Shown here: one piece after another, positions 43,801 through 55,929 of the stretch | Position numbering within the stretch: position 1 is the first letter of the stretch | Layout of the letters: each line of letters begins with the position of its first letter | Assembly: GCA_910589415.1 (NCBI GenBank) | Contig: OU342633.1 | Location: forward strand, 6,610,858-6,674,857 | Direction: 5' to 3' | Length of the DNA: 64,000 nt | Source: Malachius bipustulatus | Lineage: Eukaryota > Arthropoda > Insecta > Coleoptera > Melyridae | The notes under the pieces: model-generated | What the model was told of the DNA's origin: nothing | Seen by the model: the letters and a program-made list of their open reading frames with translations, nothing else | Database searches by the model: none | Translations under genes and position numbers: made by a program

Positions 43801-45737
43801 TGGTTCATGTGTCTTTTGTCATGGCCAAGTCCAGGGTCGCCCCGTTGAAGCGAATCTCTATTCCGCGCCTTGAACTATGCGCAGCGGTTTTGCTAGCCAA
43901 ATTAATTGCTCATATCATTCAGAATTGTTCTGAAAGCGTCGTCATCGAGCAAATATTTGCATGGAGTGATTCGACAGTCACTCTTTCATGGATCCGTTCG
44001 TCTCCACATAAGTGGAAAACGTTTGTGGCTAATCGAGTCACATATGTTCAAGAAAGAGTTCCTCCCGATCGTTGGCATCATGTTCGGTCGGCTGAAAATC
44101 CAGCTGATCCAGCATCACGTGGTCTTTTTCCCCGCGAACTTTTAATAAGTTCTCTATGGTGGGCGGGGCCGCATTGGCTTACGGAATCTCCGGAAAATTG
44201 GCCTTTAAATTCATCGTCGTCCACTGATGTGGATATAAATGAAGAAGCTAGGGTTGTCGTGTTACACTCTCATGTCGTCACGTCAGATATTGAGATTTTG
44301 CTAACTCGATTTTCCTCTCTACGCAAAATACAGGGCATTGTGGCTTACTGCCTGCGTTTTCTTCACAACGCTCGTCATAAGCCCAAAATTGTTGGTCCGT
44401 TGACAGATGCAAAATTACATCAGTCTTTGTTGTTAATCGTCAAGGCGGTTCAGGCAGCTATCTTTCAGCCAGAACTTGTCAAACTGCAAAGTGGACAGCC
44501 TTGTAGTAAATATCTGCAAAAATTGTCTCCCTTTATAGATAATGCGGGTATTCTTCGCGTCGGTGGTCGTCTGGCAAATTCGTCATTGCCATTTGACACC
44601 AAACACCCTGCTTTACTTCCAAGTCGTCATCGTTTGACTGAACTAATAATTTTGCAAGTTCACAATCGTCATCTGCATCCAGGGATTCAAACAACTATGT
44701 ATCTGATACAACAGAAATTTTGGATTCTCGCCTTTCGTCAAACAATCCGTCATTATTTGAAAACGTGCAACCGTTGCTTTCGGGTTCATCCACGTTCTCT
44801 TACACCCCCCATGGGCAATTTGCCCTCGTTTCGTGTAAGTCAGGTTAAAGCTTTTAGTTGTGTAGGTGTGGATTACGGAGGTCCTTTTCCCATTTTGATG
44901 TCACGTCATCGAGGCGCTCGTACCCAAAAGGCTTATTTGTGCTTGTTTGTTTGCGCTGCAACAAGGGCCATTCACGTCGAAGTCGCTTCAGACTTATCAA
45001 GCGAAACGTTCCTCGCTGCCCTTCGTCGATTTATCGCTAGACGAGGACGTTGCTCGTTTCTTTTCAGTGACTGTGGCACGAACTTTGTCGGTGCCCATCG
45101 TTTGCTCGTCGAATATATGAAATCCGCTGTAGAAGCAGAGTCCATCGAATGGCGCTTCAACCCACCTTCCTCGCCTCACTTCGGAGGGTTATTCGAAAGT
45201 GGAATTAAGTCCGTGAAAACTCATCTGGCCAGGGTCATTGGTCAACAAATCTTAACATATGAGGAACTCAACACTCTTCTTGTTCAAGTCGAAGCGGTGT
45301 TGAATTCGCGTCCGTTATGTGGTGTCAGCACTGATCCTAATGACCTAACCGTTCTCACACCCGGTCATTTTCTTACTCTTGAAACCCTAACAGCACCACC
45401 TGATCCAGATCTATCCCATTTGAAACTTTCTCGTCTGTCTCGTTGGCAATTAGTGCAACGTTTGCACTATGATTTTTGGAAACGGTGGAAGAACGAATAT
45501 CTTCATACGTTCTATCAACGTGGTAAATGGAGTAAGACCAAGACATTTGATGTTGCAGATGTCGGGACATTGGTACTGATCAACGATGAACTTGCCCCTC
45601 CCCTTCAGTGGAGGCTTGGCAGAATTGTTCACCTTCATTTTGGGTCAGACAAAATTGCTCGAGTCGCTACACTTCAAACGAAAACCGGGCTCCTTAAGAG
45701 ACCCCTCGTTAAGTTGTGTCCTTTACCGTCACAATAA
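40838..45737 (+). CDS. pol: BEL-1 Gag-Pol polyprotein
   Basis: About 1630 residues without a stop. DUF1759 capsid region (LPRISLPIYDGSLESW, residues 10-180). Knuckles CFHCKGASHQIVNC, CNNCLKPSHTMKSC and CQHCSQPHPSLLH (230-310). Protease RALCDSGSQSTFIT with its DSG (about 370). RT with VVFDASAKA and the catalytic YVDDFATG (about 650-800). Pao-type RNase H with FCDASESG, IPRLELCAA and WSDSTVTLSW. Integrase with an HHCC finger (HNRHLHPG…CNRCFR), FSDCGTNFVGA and an SPHFGGLFESGIK core, then the DUF5641-like FWKRWKNEYL end. Everything needed for transposition is visible. Confidence 0.92.
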
Positions 45738-45856
45738 GCAAGACACAACACATGTAAATAGTTAGAATTCTAACTTCATTCGTTTCTTTTTTTTTTTTTC
45801 TTCTTCTCTTCTCATCAGAAAATTACTTTATTTTATAGTAATTTTGGTGGGCGGTA
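45738..45856 (+). other. BEL-1 3' non-coding and polypurine tract
   Basis: T-rich stretch, then GGTGGGCGGTA just before the LTR. Confidence 0.65.
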
Positions 45857-46297
45857 TGTTTCATGTTCATTTTAAAATCCTTGCCGCCTTCCTTTTACCC
45901 CGTCCCTTGGTTCGACCTATAGCGTCTATGCGCAAGGGCACAGGTGTCGTCGCCGTCGCGAGACCGAGCGGCAGTAAGTAGAAAACCATTCGTCACGGTG
46001 GTCGGTTGAGAGTGAAAATATATTCGTATTGTGAACTTCTTCACTGTTCGTTGTGTCCTGTCTTCGCCCCTTCAGAAGCAGGAAAATACATGCCGGGCCC
46101 GTGCGAAGCTGTCTACCACGTCGAACAACGAGATTATTATTGAATTTAATCAATCAACTGGTTATGGTATTTAGACTCATCACCTAACGTCGTTAAAAAG
46201 GTAGGTCAACCATTTTCCATTGTTATTTCTTCCCGTCGATTAATTCGTTAATAATCCCATCCGTTCAAATTTATGCTCCATGAACAATCTTCGTTCA
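45857..46297 (+). repeat. BEL-1 3' LTR
   Basis: 441 bp, followed by CTAGA. Confidence 0.95.
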
Positions 46298-47224
46298 CTA
46301 GACTTCTAGAGTATTTGGTTGTATGCTTGTATGATGGCATGCGAAACTGGGCCATCCTGTATACGCTGTAAATAATTTTACAAACGGCACTTTGGCCTTC
46401 TATTTGCAAAAACATTTCGTTCATTTAGGCATCATTACCGGCGTTGGCGTAATCAAGCTTTTGCATACTAATGTACAGGGTGAGGCGCGAGAACCTTAGG
46501 GCATTTTTATATGGAGAAGTGTTAGGAGTAGAAGTCTGAAAGTTTGTACATTTATGATTTCAATTTCGACAAGCTTAACTAAAATATTTACAACCCCTCA
46601 CCATTTCCGGTTATACCGGAAGTTGCAATCAACTTTCTTATTTCAAATGGGACACCTGTATATTATTATATTTTCAGATTGCCTGAAAAAAAGTAATAAA
46701 AATGATCTTTACAGTTCATATTTGTAACGACCAATTAATGAGTTATAAACAAATGAAAATTGAAATTTTCCATTTTCAAAGCAGCTTAGCTTGAAAACGG
46801 GTCAAGATATCGGAAAACGGCTTACATGTCCCTATCCTAACTTTTTGTATACTATGCTAGAGTACCTACAAAAAAAATATATTTTTTATTAATTTTTTTT
46901 AAATCGCTGATTTTTTATCACTTTGTATGCAAATTTCATCAGCACCATAAGATACTACGTGAAAAGTTAAGATAGGGACATGTATGCCGTTTTCATCTAT
47001 CTTGATCCGTTTTCGACCTAAGCTACTTTCAAAATGGAAAATTGCGATTTTCATTATTTTTTGTTTATAACTCAGAAACCACTCGTTCCAATTTTTAACT
47101 ACAAAGACCATTTTTATTATATTTCTTTCAGGCAATCTGAAAATGTAATAATATACAGGGTGTCCCATTTAAAATAAGAAAGTCGATGGCAACTTACGGT
47201 ATAACCGGAAATGGTGAGGGGTTG

Positions 47225-47457
47225 TGTTACGTTTTATGATAATTTGTATAATGCGGCAACGCTGTTGAGTCGAGTGACGAGGGATGAAAGGTCTCGTCTC
47301 GAGGTATTCACTGAGAAACTGTTGGTGAAGAAGGAATGTTAAAATGTTACGAGGGTTGCAAGTTGTGTTATGTTTTTGAAGTTAAAATAAAGTTAATTAT
47401 ACAGTCCACTGTTTCAAGTTGTTTTAATACTTGTATAAGTCTACAAGAAACCGTTCA
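47225..47457 (+). repeat. BEL-2 5' LTR
   Basis: 233 bp, almost identical to 55575-55807. Confidence 0.95.
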
Positions 47458-48013
47458 TAATGGTCCTTCGATGTGGATATCAGAATCTATGGTGAATCTA
47501 TGATATCATTGAAGAAAATAAGGTAAACGGTTGAGGTTGAAGGTTGTACGTTGTACGTTGTTTTCCCGTTTCAATTACGCCGAAGCTCCCAAGTTCCAGC
47601 AGCGAGTCGTTCACTGTGCACCTGCTGATGCTGTCTGTGGTGGAATGAGAAGATAGAGAAAGATAGCTCGATTGATGTTTTACGTAAAATAAAGTAAGAG
47701 CAGAAATAAGGAGAATATTAATAAAGTGGTGAGTCCTTTAAAAATTCCTTTCTGTTTCTAAAATAAGTAGGTCTGGTTTGGCGTGATACAGTCGATGTAA
47801 AATAATAATTACAAGGTAAGAAAATTATTGATTTCAAGTCAAATACAAATAAAATTGATCGTTTCAGGTGTGACTTTTCATGATTTTATTACTGTTTTAA
47901 AAAAATAAGTTCCAATAAGTAAGTAGGTAGGTACCTACAGGTATACCTAAATTGAAAAGTTGTGCGATTTGAAATAAAATAATTGAAAATTGATAAAGTT
48001 AAGGTAATTTGAA
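47458..48013 (+). other. BEL-2 PBS and leader
   Basis: TGGTCCTTCGA at 47461-47471 matches the first 11 bases of the tRNA-Tyr type site used by BEL-1, then diverges. The remaining ~540 bp are AT-rich leader with no gene. Confidence 0.65.
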
Positions 48014-50020
48014 ATGGCAGGTGATGAGGAAACCACAGAGATTAGTGTTTTGATCAAGAAAAGAGGGTATATAAAAGGGCGTCAAACCTCGTTTAAAACT
48101 TATTTAGATGGTCTTAAGGATAAAATAAAAGATAAGAAAGTAAGTTCAATACCTAAAGAAATTATCATTGAACTTGAGACTAGATATGATAAGTTTATGT
48201 TATTATTAGGTGAATTTGAAGAGATTCAATCAGAAATTGATTTGCTATCAGATCAAGTAAACGAACAATTAAAAGAAAGAGAAACGTTTGAAAATGGATT
48301 TTATGCATTCAGTGCTGAGGCAAGAAAGTATTTATTACAGGTAAAGGGTGATCTTGAAATTAATCAGGAATCGATTAGTAGTTCAGCCAGTGTTGTTGCT
48401 TCAGGCAGGGGTGTTGCTGCAGTCAGTGGTGGTGCATATTTAGGGATTAAATTGCCACAAATAAATTTGCAAAAGTTTTCAGGTGATTACAAACACTGGT
48501 TGGAATTCAGAGATGTGTTTGATTCGTTAATTAATTCTAATCCTCAGTTAACGGATATAATGAGGTATCATTACTTAAGGTCGTGTTTAGAAGGTGGAGC
48601 TGCTCAGGTGATACGCAGTATTGAGTTTTGTGCAGAAAATTACGGTATAGCTTGGAAAACTCTTCAAACAAGGTACGAAAATAAATGTATGTTAATTCAT
48701 AACCATGTTAAATCTCTTTTTGAAGTCCCTAATTTAGGTAACGAGTCTGCTTATGAATTAAGGAAGATGATTGATACAATATCAAAACATTTGCAATCGT
48801 TAAAGGCTTTAGAACAGCCAACTGAATCGTGGAATACTCTTCTTATTTATATTTTTGGAGGTAAAATTGATAAGAATTCTGCCCGTGAGTGGGAAAAGAA
48901 GAAAATTGAATTTATGCAAGATAGTAAACAGATGCCTTCTATGAGTGATTTCTTCGATTTTCTAAAACAAAAGGCAGATCTTCTAGAAGCCTTAGAAGTG
49001 TCAAAAGATAGGGGTGGTTCAAAAAAGGTCTCAGTAGATAAAGGTTCCGGTTATGAAAAGCGTACTCTTTTTGCAAAGACAAATTCTTTGTCTGAATGTT
49101 GCGTTGTATGCAAAAAGGGGCACTCAATTAATAATTGTGAAGAATTTGTTAAGTTTGATCCAAATGGTAGAGTTGAAGTGTTGAAAAGTTTGAATTTATG
49201 TTTTAGATGTTTAAAGGGTGATCATTCTTTCAAATTTTGTCATAAGGTTTCGTGCAGGAAGTGTGGGTTAAAGCATCATACGCTGCTGCATAATGATAAT
49301 TTTGGGAAAGGTGCTACAGGTTCAAAAATAGTTGCAAGCGAACAACAAATTATGGGTAAGGAAACGTCGAACAAGGTAGGAAGTGAAAATCTCGCTTTGG
49401 CGCTAAGTCAGAATGAAGTGACGAATGTACTCTTGCAGACGGCTTTGGTACAGATCCCGGATAAAAATGGTAATGTTAAAATTTGTAGAGCTTTACTTGA
49501 CGGTGCGAGTCAGAATAATCTAATTACGGAAAGATATTGTGAAAGGTTAGGATTGGACAAGGTTGAATTACATTCTTCTGTTACGGGTGTTGGTCAGGTT
49601 ACTACAAATTTGAAATATAGGTGTCCTATTAAGGTGCTCTCTTGTCAGAATTCGTATTCGTATGAACTTTCTTGTGTGGTTATTCCTAAGATTACTTCAA
49701 GTTATCCGAGTCCAAGTTTTGATAAATCGGAATGGAATATACCTAAACATCTTCGTCTCGCGGATCCTGAATTTAATGAAAGTGGTGAAATAGATTTGTT
49801 GATTGGTGGCAGCCTATATTTAAATCTCTTATGTGTGGGTCAGGTTAAATTGGGAGAAGGTTTGCCAACTCTTCAAAAAACCAAATTTGGATGGGTTGTA
49901 GGAGGAGAGCTCAAGGCAAATAAATCGGGCACTTATATTTGCAATTTTGCGGAAAATACGCAGTTGTCAAATCAAATATCAAAGTTCTGGGAATTGGAAG
50001 AGGTTTCAGGTTCAAATTAA
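48014..50020 (+). pseudogene. gag: BEL-2 Gag and protease
   Basis: 668 residues from ATG 48014. The N-terminal coiled coil (residues 40-110) leads to the DUF1759 capsid region (LPQINLQKFSGDYKHWLEF, 155-330). Knuckles: CVVCKKGHSINNC, CFRCLKGDHSFKFC and CRKCGLKHHTLLH (360-430). The protease-like part has CRALLDGASQNNLI, where BEL elements usually have DSG; the Asp is kept. The GEIDLLIGG motif follows, then FWELEEV. A TAA at 50018-50020 ends it prematurely: the same frame continues to FIVKIPFKD before LINE-e. Confidence 0.88.
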
Positions 50021-50143
50021 TTTCTGTCTGCTGAAGAGAAATTATGTGAAGATAGTTTTGTTAAGACTACGATTAGGGATGAAGATGGTCGGTTTATAGT
50101 GAAGATTCCATTTAAAGATTCAGTTTCAGTTTCAGTTTCAGTT

Positions 50144-50335
50144 TATTATTCGCTTTTTAAATAATACAGTATCACATTATTGTGTCCGTACATTATAAGC
50201 TCGTCATATACATATAAATAAACACATAATATAACACATAAACCACAACATCACAATCAGTAAAATACAAATTTTGAAACAACAAAATCACAATCAAAAC
50301 TACTCATATTCAATCAAACCCGGACTATAGATCAC
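50144..50335 (-). other. LINE-e 3' untranslated region
   Basis: AT-rich, no ORF; lies between the LINE-e stop codon and its repeat tail. Confidence 0.6.
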
Positions 50336-52326
50336 CTAGTGATTTGGGTGAGTAAAAAATTCCTCAAGGGAATAGAAACATTTGTCTAGGAGAAATTCTC
50401 TTATTTTTTGTTTGAATACTTTAAGGCTATCTGTCTCTTCAAAACACCCATAATTACAGAGAGCATGGTTATATACCTTAATTCCTATATAATTGGGATT
50501 TTGCTGGGTTATGCTGAGTCTTGAAAAGGGAAGAGCTAGCGTATCTTTACTTTTTGTTTCGTAATTGTGAAAGAATGAGCGCTTATTGGAGATTATTGAA
50601 GGGCTTTGTTTTATATGGATTAGCAGCAGATAAATGTACAGTGACGGAAATGACATGATCCCCAACTTCCTAAACAGCGGTCTGCATGGTGTCCTACCGG
50701 GAGCGTACGACATGCACCTGATTGCCTTCTTCTGAGCAACAAATACACGCCACGTCCCACCAGCCGAGCCCCAGTGGACAACACCATATGACATGGTGGA
50801 CTGAAAAATACCGAAATACACCATCTTCAGAATATCCAATGAAACGGTGTTTCGAATGTTTCTAATTAGAAAAGAACAGGAACTCAACTTGGGTAGAATG
50901 TGTTCAATATGATCATTCCATGTCAGTTTATGATCGATATATAAGCCTAAAAACTTCGTTGAGCTGACATTTTGAACTGATTGACCTCCAAGTTTAATAA
51001 GGAGACTGGAGTCTACTCTGGTGTTTTTTGTTACGATTTCCATCGCAACAGTCTTATTTTCATTGAGTTTCAGTCCGTTATTAGTGCACCAGTTCTGGAC
51101 ATAATCTGAGCATCTAGTGGAGCCAAGTGCTAGGTCAGTTCGCCTCTTTTCCACAACCAAAGCATTGGTGTCGTCAGCATACAGAACAAATATAATATTG
51201 TTGAGTTCCGCCGTTGGTAAATCATTAATAAAACAGCCAAACAAGGTTGGAGAAATACAGGAGCCTTGTGGGGTTCCCCTTTTTATTTCCAGTGGTGTAG
51301 AGCATTTGTTTCCGATAGTAACTCGCTGATACCTACCCGTAAGGTAAGATCGAATCCAATTATTGGGTATTCCTCTCACACCCATATTGTCCAATTTCTC
51401 CATAAGGAGTTCATGGTCTACCGTGTCAAAAGCCCGGCTCATGTCAAAGAACAGACCGGCTATATGTTTACCTTCATTTAGTCCGTCAGAAATTCGCTGC
51501 ATAACTAGATTTAATGCTGTATGGGTTGAATGCGCTTGTCTAAACCCATGTTGATACGGATTCAGTATAGCGTTTTTCTCAAGAAAGTTGTTAAGCCTGG
51601 TGTTAAAATATTTCTCGAAAATTTTTGCAATTTGACACTGCATCGCAATTGGGCGATAATCGTTCACATTATGCCTACTACCCTTATTCTTATAAACAGG
51701 GACAACCTTCGATACTTTCAATGAGCTTGGGAACGTTCCCTGCAAGAAGCTTATATTTAATAATTTTGATAGTATCGGTGCTAGTATGTTCTTCGCTGCA
51801 ACGAAAACGGTACCTGGCATTTCGTCCAGTCCTGATGATTTTCCAGCGCATATTTTAGATATTATTTCCTCAATTTCTATTGGAGTTGTAGGGCATAAAA
51901 ACATTGTCTCTGAGAACCTATCTAAGGTAACATTCTTACTCTGAGGAGACTTGATGCGATTACATGCATCAACGAAATAAGCATTGAAAATCTCGCACAT
52001 TTCTCCATCGTCAGTTATTGTAGCATTATCAAACTTTAATTCAGCTTGCTTATGTGATTTCCGGTCAGTATTTTCCCTTATTATATTCCAGCTTTCTTTG
52101 TTTACATTTTTTGCCTCTTTTAATCTGATATCATTATATGTTCTTTTCAGTAAATTAATTTTATTGTAATAATATGACCTAAGTTCTCTAAATTTGCTAT
52201 CGTATATCTGATTTTCAATTGTTTTATTAATCTGGTACATTTCCTTCAATAAAGCAGATAAATTTTTTATTTCCGGCGTTATCCATTTGTATTTATTTAT
52301 TTTATTAAATTTCACATTCGATTTCA
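50336..52326 (-). CDS. LINE-e reverse transcriptase
   Basis: About 660 residues open on the minus strand. It begins in the linker after endonuclease (KYKWITPEIKNLSALLKEM), then RT: KVVPVYKNKGSRHNVNDYRP, FRQAHSTHTALNLVM, FFDMSRAFDTVDHELL, GTPQGSCISPTLF and the catalytic LYADDTNALV, then a jockey/CR1-like C-terminal region ending FYSLEEFFTHPNH. No stop is seen; only the 5' truncation removes endonuclease and ORF1. The open frame extends a few codons into BEL-2 sequence, which is not LINE coding. Confidence 0.9.
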
Positions 52327-52330
52327 TTGT

Positions 52331-53925
52331 TAGGAGGTTCTTTCGCAATGGCGAAAAATAGGTTTTATTCTTTGGAGAAAAGGTTCATGAAAAATTCTGA
52401 ATTCAAAGAAAAATACAGTGAATTTGTTCGGGAATATGAATCGTTGTCTCATATGGTAAAGGTTAGTTCAGATAAGGATTCTATTCTACCCAATTTCTAT
52501 TTTCCGCATCATGGAGTAATAAATGAGAAAAGTCCAACTACAAAGCTCAGGGTGGTGTTCGATGGATCGGCTAAGTCAGATTCTGGAGTGTCATTAAATG
52601 ACATCCAATGTGTAGGTCCGAAGATTCAAGATGAGTTGGTTTCTATTTTAATGAGGTTTAGACAGCATAATGTGGTGATGTGTGGAGATATAATTAAAAT
52701 GTATAGACAGATTTTAATTGATAAAGATCAGTGGTGTTTACAGAGAATCTTGTGGAGAACAGATCCAACTCAAGAGGTTCAAGAATATGAGTTGAAAACA
52801 GTGACGTATGGGACGTCATCTGCTCCGTTTCTCGCGGTACGTTGTTTAAAAGAGTTGTCGGTTGAATGTTCTACTAGTGATCCTAAGGTTTCAAATATAT
52901 TGGCTAAAGATTTTTATATGGATGATATGATAACAGGAGCTGAATCAGAGGAGGAAGCTATTGAATTGTGTGATCGTGTTGTTAAGGTGTTAAGTTCTAG
53001 TTGTTTCGAGTTGCAAAAATGGGCTTCTAATAGTTCAGGTTTATTAGATCATGTGAAAACAGCTTCTGCAACGTCGGTGTTGGTGTTTGGACAAAATGAG
53101 AGAACAAAAACTCTAGGTTTATATTGGTCCTGTAAAAATGATGTTCTAATGTATAGCATAAGTGAGGATAGCGTAAGGTCGAATTCGATAACAAAAAGAT
53201 CGATTTTATCAGAAATATCGCAAATTTTCGATCCACTGGGTTTGCTATCTCCCTGTATTATTGTTGCAAAGGTTCTTATGCAAAGGTTGTGGTTGAATAA
53301 GTTGTCATGGGATGAAGCGTTGCCTTCAGATCTTGATTTTAAATGGAGAAAGTTTAAAACACAACTTCCATGTTTAAATAAGTTTTTAATTGATAGACAT
53401 GTGGTTATAAGTGGTGCGGTGGAAGTGGACATCCACGGGTTTGCTTATGCTTCTCTTGAAGCATACGGAGCATGTGTTTATCTTCGCAGTACCAATGAAA
53501 AGGGTGAAGTTAAGGTTAGTTTGCTATGTGCAAAAACAAGGGTATCCCCTTTAAAATGTGTCAGTGTTCCGAAGTTAGAGTTGTGTGCATGTTTGTTACT
53601 GGCTAGATTAGTAAATAAGGTTAAACTTTCTATGACATTAAAGTTTTCGAAATGTTTTCTGTGGAGTGATTCAATGGTGGCACTAAGTTGGTTGTCAACT
53701 CAGCCAAACATTCTCCAGACGTTTGTGGGAAATCGTGTGTGTGAGGTTCAAGGTTTAACGAAACCAGATGAGTGGTATCATGTATCAACAAAGGACAATC
53801 CAGCGGATTTGCTGTCTAGAGGTTTAAGTCCAAGCTTGTTGATATCGTCGGAAATTTGGTGGCATGGACCAATTTGGTTATCCAAACGTTTTGAAGAGTG
53901 ACCTCAGTCTAAGTTTAAGGCCGTT
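52331..53925 (+). pseudogene. pol: BEL-2 reverse transcriptase and RNase H
   Basis: Resumes LGGSFAMAKNRFYSLEKRF. RT: TTKLRVVFDGSAKS, MCGDIIKMYRQI and FYMDDMITGA, where the catalytic box is YMDD. RNase H-like part: VDIHGFAYASLEAYGA, where FCDAS is usual so the first Asp is replaced (FAYAS); then VSVPKLELCA and WSDSMVALSW. A TGA at 53899-53901 interrupts, and the same frame then continues into integrase. Confidence 0.88.
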
Positions 53926-55461
53926 GATCCTTTGCCGGAAATTCGAAAAAAGGCTATGGTGTTTAAGGTGGAATGTGGAGAGTTGTTTCCTTTTACGAAT
54001 TTCTCGAAATTTTCTAGGTTACAAAGAGTTTGTGCATATTGTTTAAGGTTCATAAAAAATTGCCGGACCAAGGAAAGGTTGAAAGGTCCCTTGGCAGTGT
54101 CGGAATTGCGAGATTCATTGGTGGTCTTAGTAAAGTTATCCCAACAAGAGTGTTTTCCAGAGGAATTGCAGTCGTTAAAGCTCAAAAAGGTGATACATGG
54201 GAAAAGTAAGCTTGTTAAGTGGAATCCTTTTCTGGATAAAGAACGTGTTTTGAGAGTAGGTGGAAGGTTAGAATTGTCAAGGTATCCTTATCAAAAGAAA
54301 CACCCAGCTATATTAGATTCCAAACATGGTCTAACAAGATTATTATTTGAATATGAGCATCTGCGTCTTCTGCATGCTGGTCCACAGCATTTGCTTGCTT
54401 CAATTAGAGAAAAGTTTTGGCCTATAGGTGGGAGAAACTTGGCTAGGAAGACTGTTTATCAGTGTGTTAGATGTTTTAAGGCAAATCCTACTACGAATGC
54501 TCCTATTATGGGATTATTGCCAGAAAACCGTGTTATACCTGCACCACCCTTCTCTACTACAGGGGTTGATTATGCAGGTCCCTTCCTTTTGAAAAATAAA
54601 CGTGGACGGGGAAGTTCTAGGTACAAGGGCTATATAGCATTATTTGTATGTTTTTTAACAAAGGCTGTTCATTTAGAGTTGGTGACGGATTTGACCAGTG
54701 AAGCGTTTATTAGTACGTTTAGACGTTTTGTAGCACGTAGGGGTAAACCAGAGACTGTGTGGTCTGATAATGGAAAGAATTTTGTAGGTGCAAATCGAGA
54801 GCTGGCTGAACTCGGCAGATTTTTGATTCAGGAAAATAAAGGGTTAAGGGAAATGATAGCAAATCAAGGTACAACATGGAATTTTATTCCAGCATATTCT
54901 CCGCATATGGGTGGATTATGGGAAGCGGGAGTAAAGTCATGTAAGTCACATCTGAAACGGGTGTTAGCAAATGCAAGTTTGACCTTTGAGGATATGTCGA
55001 CTGTATTGTGTGAAATTGAGGCTGCTTTAAACTCCCGACCTTTGAATGCCCTATCTGCTGATCCCAGTGACCTGTCTGCCTTAACCCCCTCCCACTTTCT
55101 CCTTGGGAGACCAGCTACTGCATTGCCAGATCCAGATGTGTTGAACGTGAAGGAGGCAAGACTTGGTCACTACCAACAACTTCAGAGGCTACATCAGCAT
55201 TTTTGGTCCAGGTGGTCCCGGGAGTATGTTGCGGAACTCCAAGGGCGACAAAAATGGCGAACTTCAAATGAAGTTCTCCAGCCAGGAAGTTTAGTTTTGT
55301 TACGAGAAGATAAGTTACCTCCCCTACAATGGTGTTTGGGTCGTATCAAGGCTGTTTATCCAGGTCCGGATGGTGTGTGTCGTGTGGCTTCCATTCAAAC
55401 TGTTAATGGTATTGTAAAAAGGGCCTTTTCGAAGATTTGTGTCTTGCCCTTTGAAGTTTAA
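53926..55461 (+). pseudogene. pol: BEL-2 integrase
   Basis: Open for about 510 residues after the TGA. Zinc domain: EHLRLLHAGPQHLLASI…VYQCVRCFKANP. Core: TTGVDYAGPF (first Asp), WSDNGKNFVGANRE (second Asp) and SPHMGGLWEAGVK (Glu in the Pao-type context). The C-terminal HFWSRWSREYV region matches DUF5641. It ends about 110 bp before the 3' LTR. Catalytic residues are complete; it is listed as a pseudogene only because it is the last part of an interrupted Gag-Pol. Confidence 0.88.
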
Positions 55462-55574
55462 ACTGTTGTGGTTATGAAATGAGAACCATTTACTATTGTA
55501 TGATTATGTTAAGTTGTAAATTGTATCTTTTACTGGTTTTTGAAAGTGCCTAGCCCTTTCAATGTCGGGGGCTA

Positions 55575-55807
55575 TGTTACGTTTTATGATAATTTGTATA
55601 ATGCGGCAACGCTGTTGAGTCGAGTGACGAGGGATGAAAGGTCTCGTCTCGAGGTATTCACTGAGAAACTGTTGGTGAAGAAGGAATGTTAAAATGTTAC
55701 GAGGGTTGCAAGTTGTGTTATGTTTTTGAAGTTAAAATAAAGTTAATTATACAGTCCACTGTTCCAAGTTGTTTTAATACTTGTATAAGTCTACAAGAAA
55801 CCGTTCA
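55575..55807 (+). repeat. BEL-2 3' LTR
   Basis: 233 bp, preceded by the purine tract TCGGGGGCTA and followed by GGTTG. Confidence 0.95.
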
Positions 55808-55929
55808 GGTTGTAAATATTTTAGTTCAGCTCGTCAAAATCCAAATTATACACGTACAAATTTTTAGACTTCTACTCCCAGGACTTCTCCATATAAAGAT
55901 GCCCTAAGGTTCTCGCGCCTCACCCTGTA

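Larger units (their letters stand above)
39308..46297 (+). mobile_element. BEL-1: nearly intact BEL/Pao retrotransposon
   Basis: Two 441-bp LTRs starting TGTTTCATG and ending CTTCGTTCA, with a 5-bp duplication CTAGA (39303-39307 and 46298-46302). By eye the LTRs differ at about one base (G/A near 39719 and 46267). It has a tRNA-Tyr type PBS, a polypurine tract (GGTGGGCGGTA) and a 1620-residue pol frame. One frame break between Gag N-terminus and the rest is the only defect I see. Confidence 0.93.
38921..46475. repeat. Two nested degenerate foldback elements around BEL-1
   Basis: Outer arms: 38921-39047 matches 46362-46475 inverted (TTTGTAAAATTATTTGCAG against its complement). Inner element: CAGGGTGGC at 39050 and GCCATCCTG ending 46359, flanked by TA, with body related to the 861-bp MITE (CAAAGCAGCTTA region). 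BEL-1 inserted into the inner one. Confidence 0.65.
50122..52330 (-). mobile_element. LINE-e, 5'-truncated, minus strand
   Basis: It reads right to left. The 3' end on the plus strand is a TTTCAG repeat at about 50118-50143, the tail of the LINE. It interrupts BEL-2 pol between KIPFKDS and LGGSFAMAKN. I could not fix the target duplication, so ends are good to about 10 bp. Confidence 0.82.
47225..55807 (+). mobile_element. BEL-2: BEL/Pao retrotransposon with LINE insertion
   Basis: 233-bp LTRs (TGTTACG…CCGTTCA) at 47225-47457 and 55575-55807; I see one difference between them. The 5-bp duplication GGTTG is at 47220-47224 and 55808-55812. Gag-Pol would be one frame but for a TAA (50018), LINE-e, and a TGA (53899). 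It is a different family from BEL-1. Confidence 0.93.
46476..55927. mobile_element. Foldback MITE (CAGGGTG family, copy 2), split by BEL-2
   Basis: MITE parts are 46476-47224 and 55808-55927; joined length is about 864 bp, the same as copy 1 at 3684-4544. Ends CAGGGTGAGGCGCG…CGCGCCTCACCCTG lie between TA pairs (46474-46475 and 55928-55929). Confidence 0.87.
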
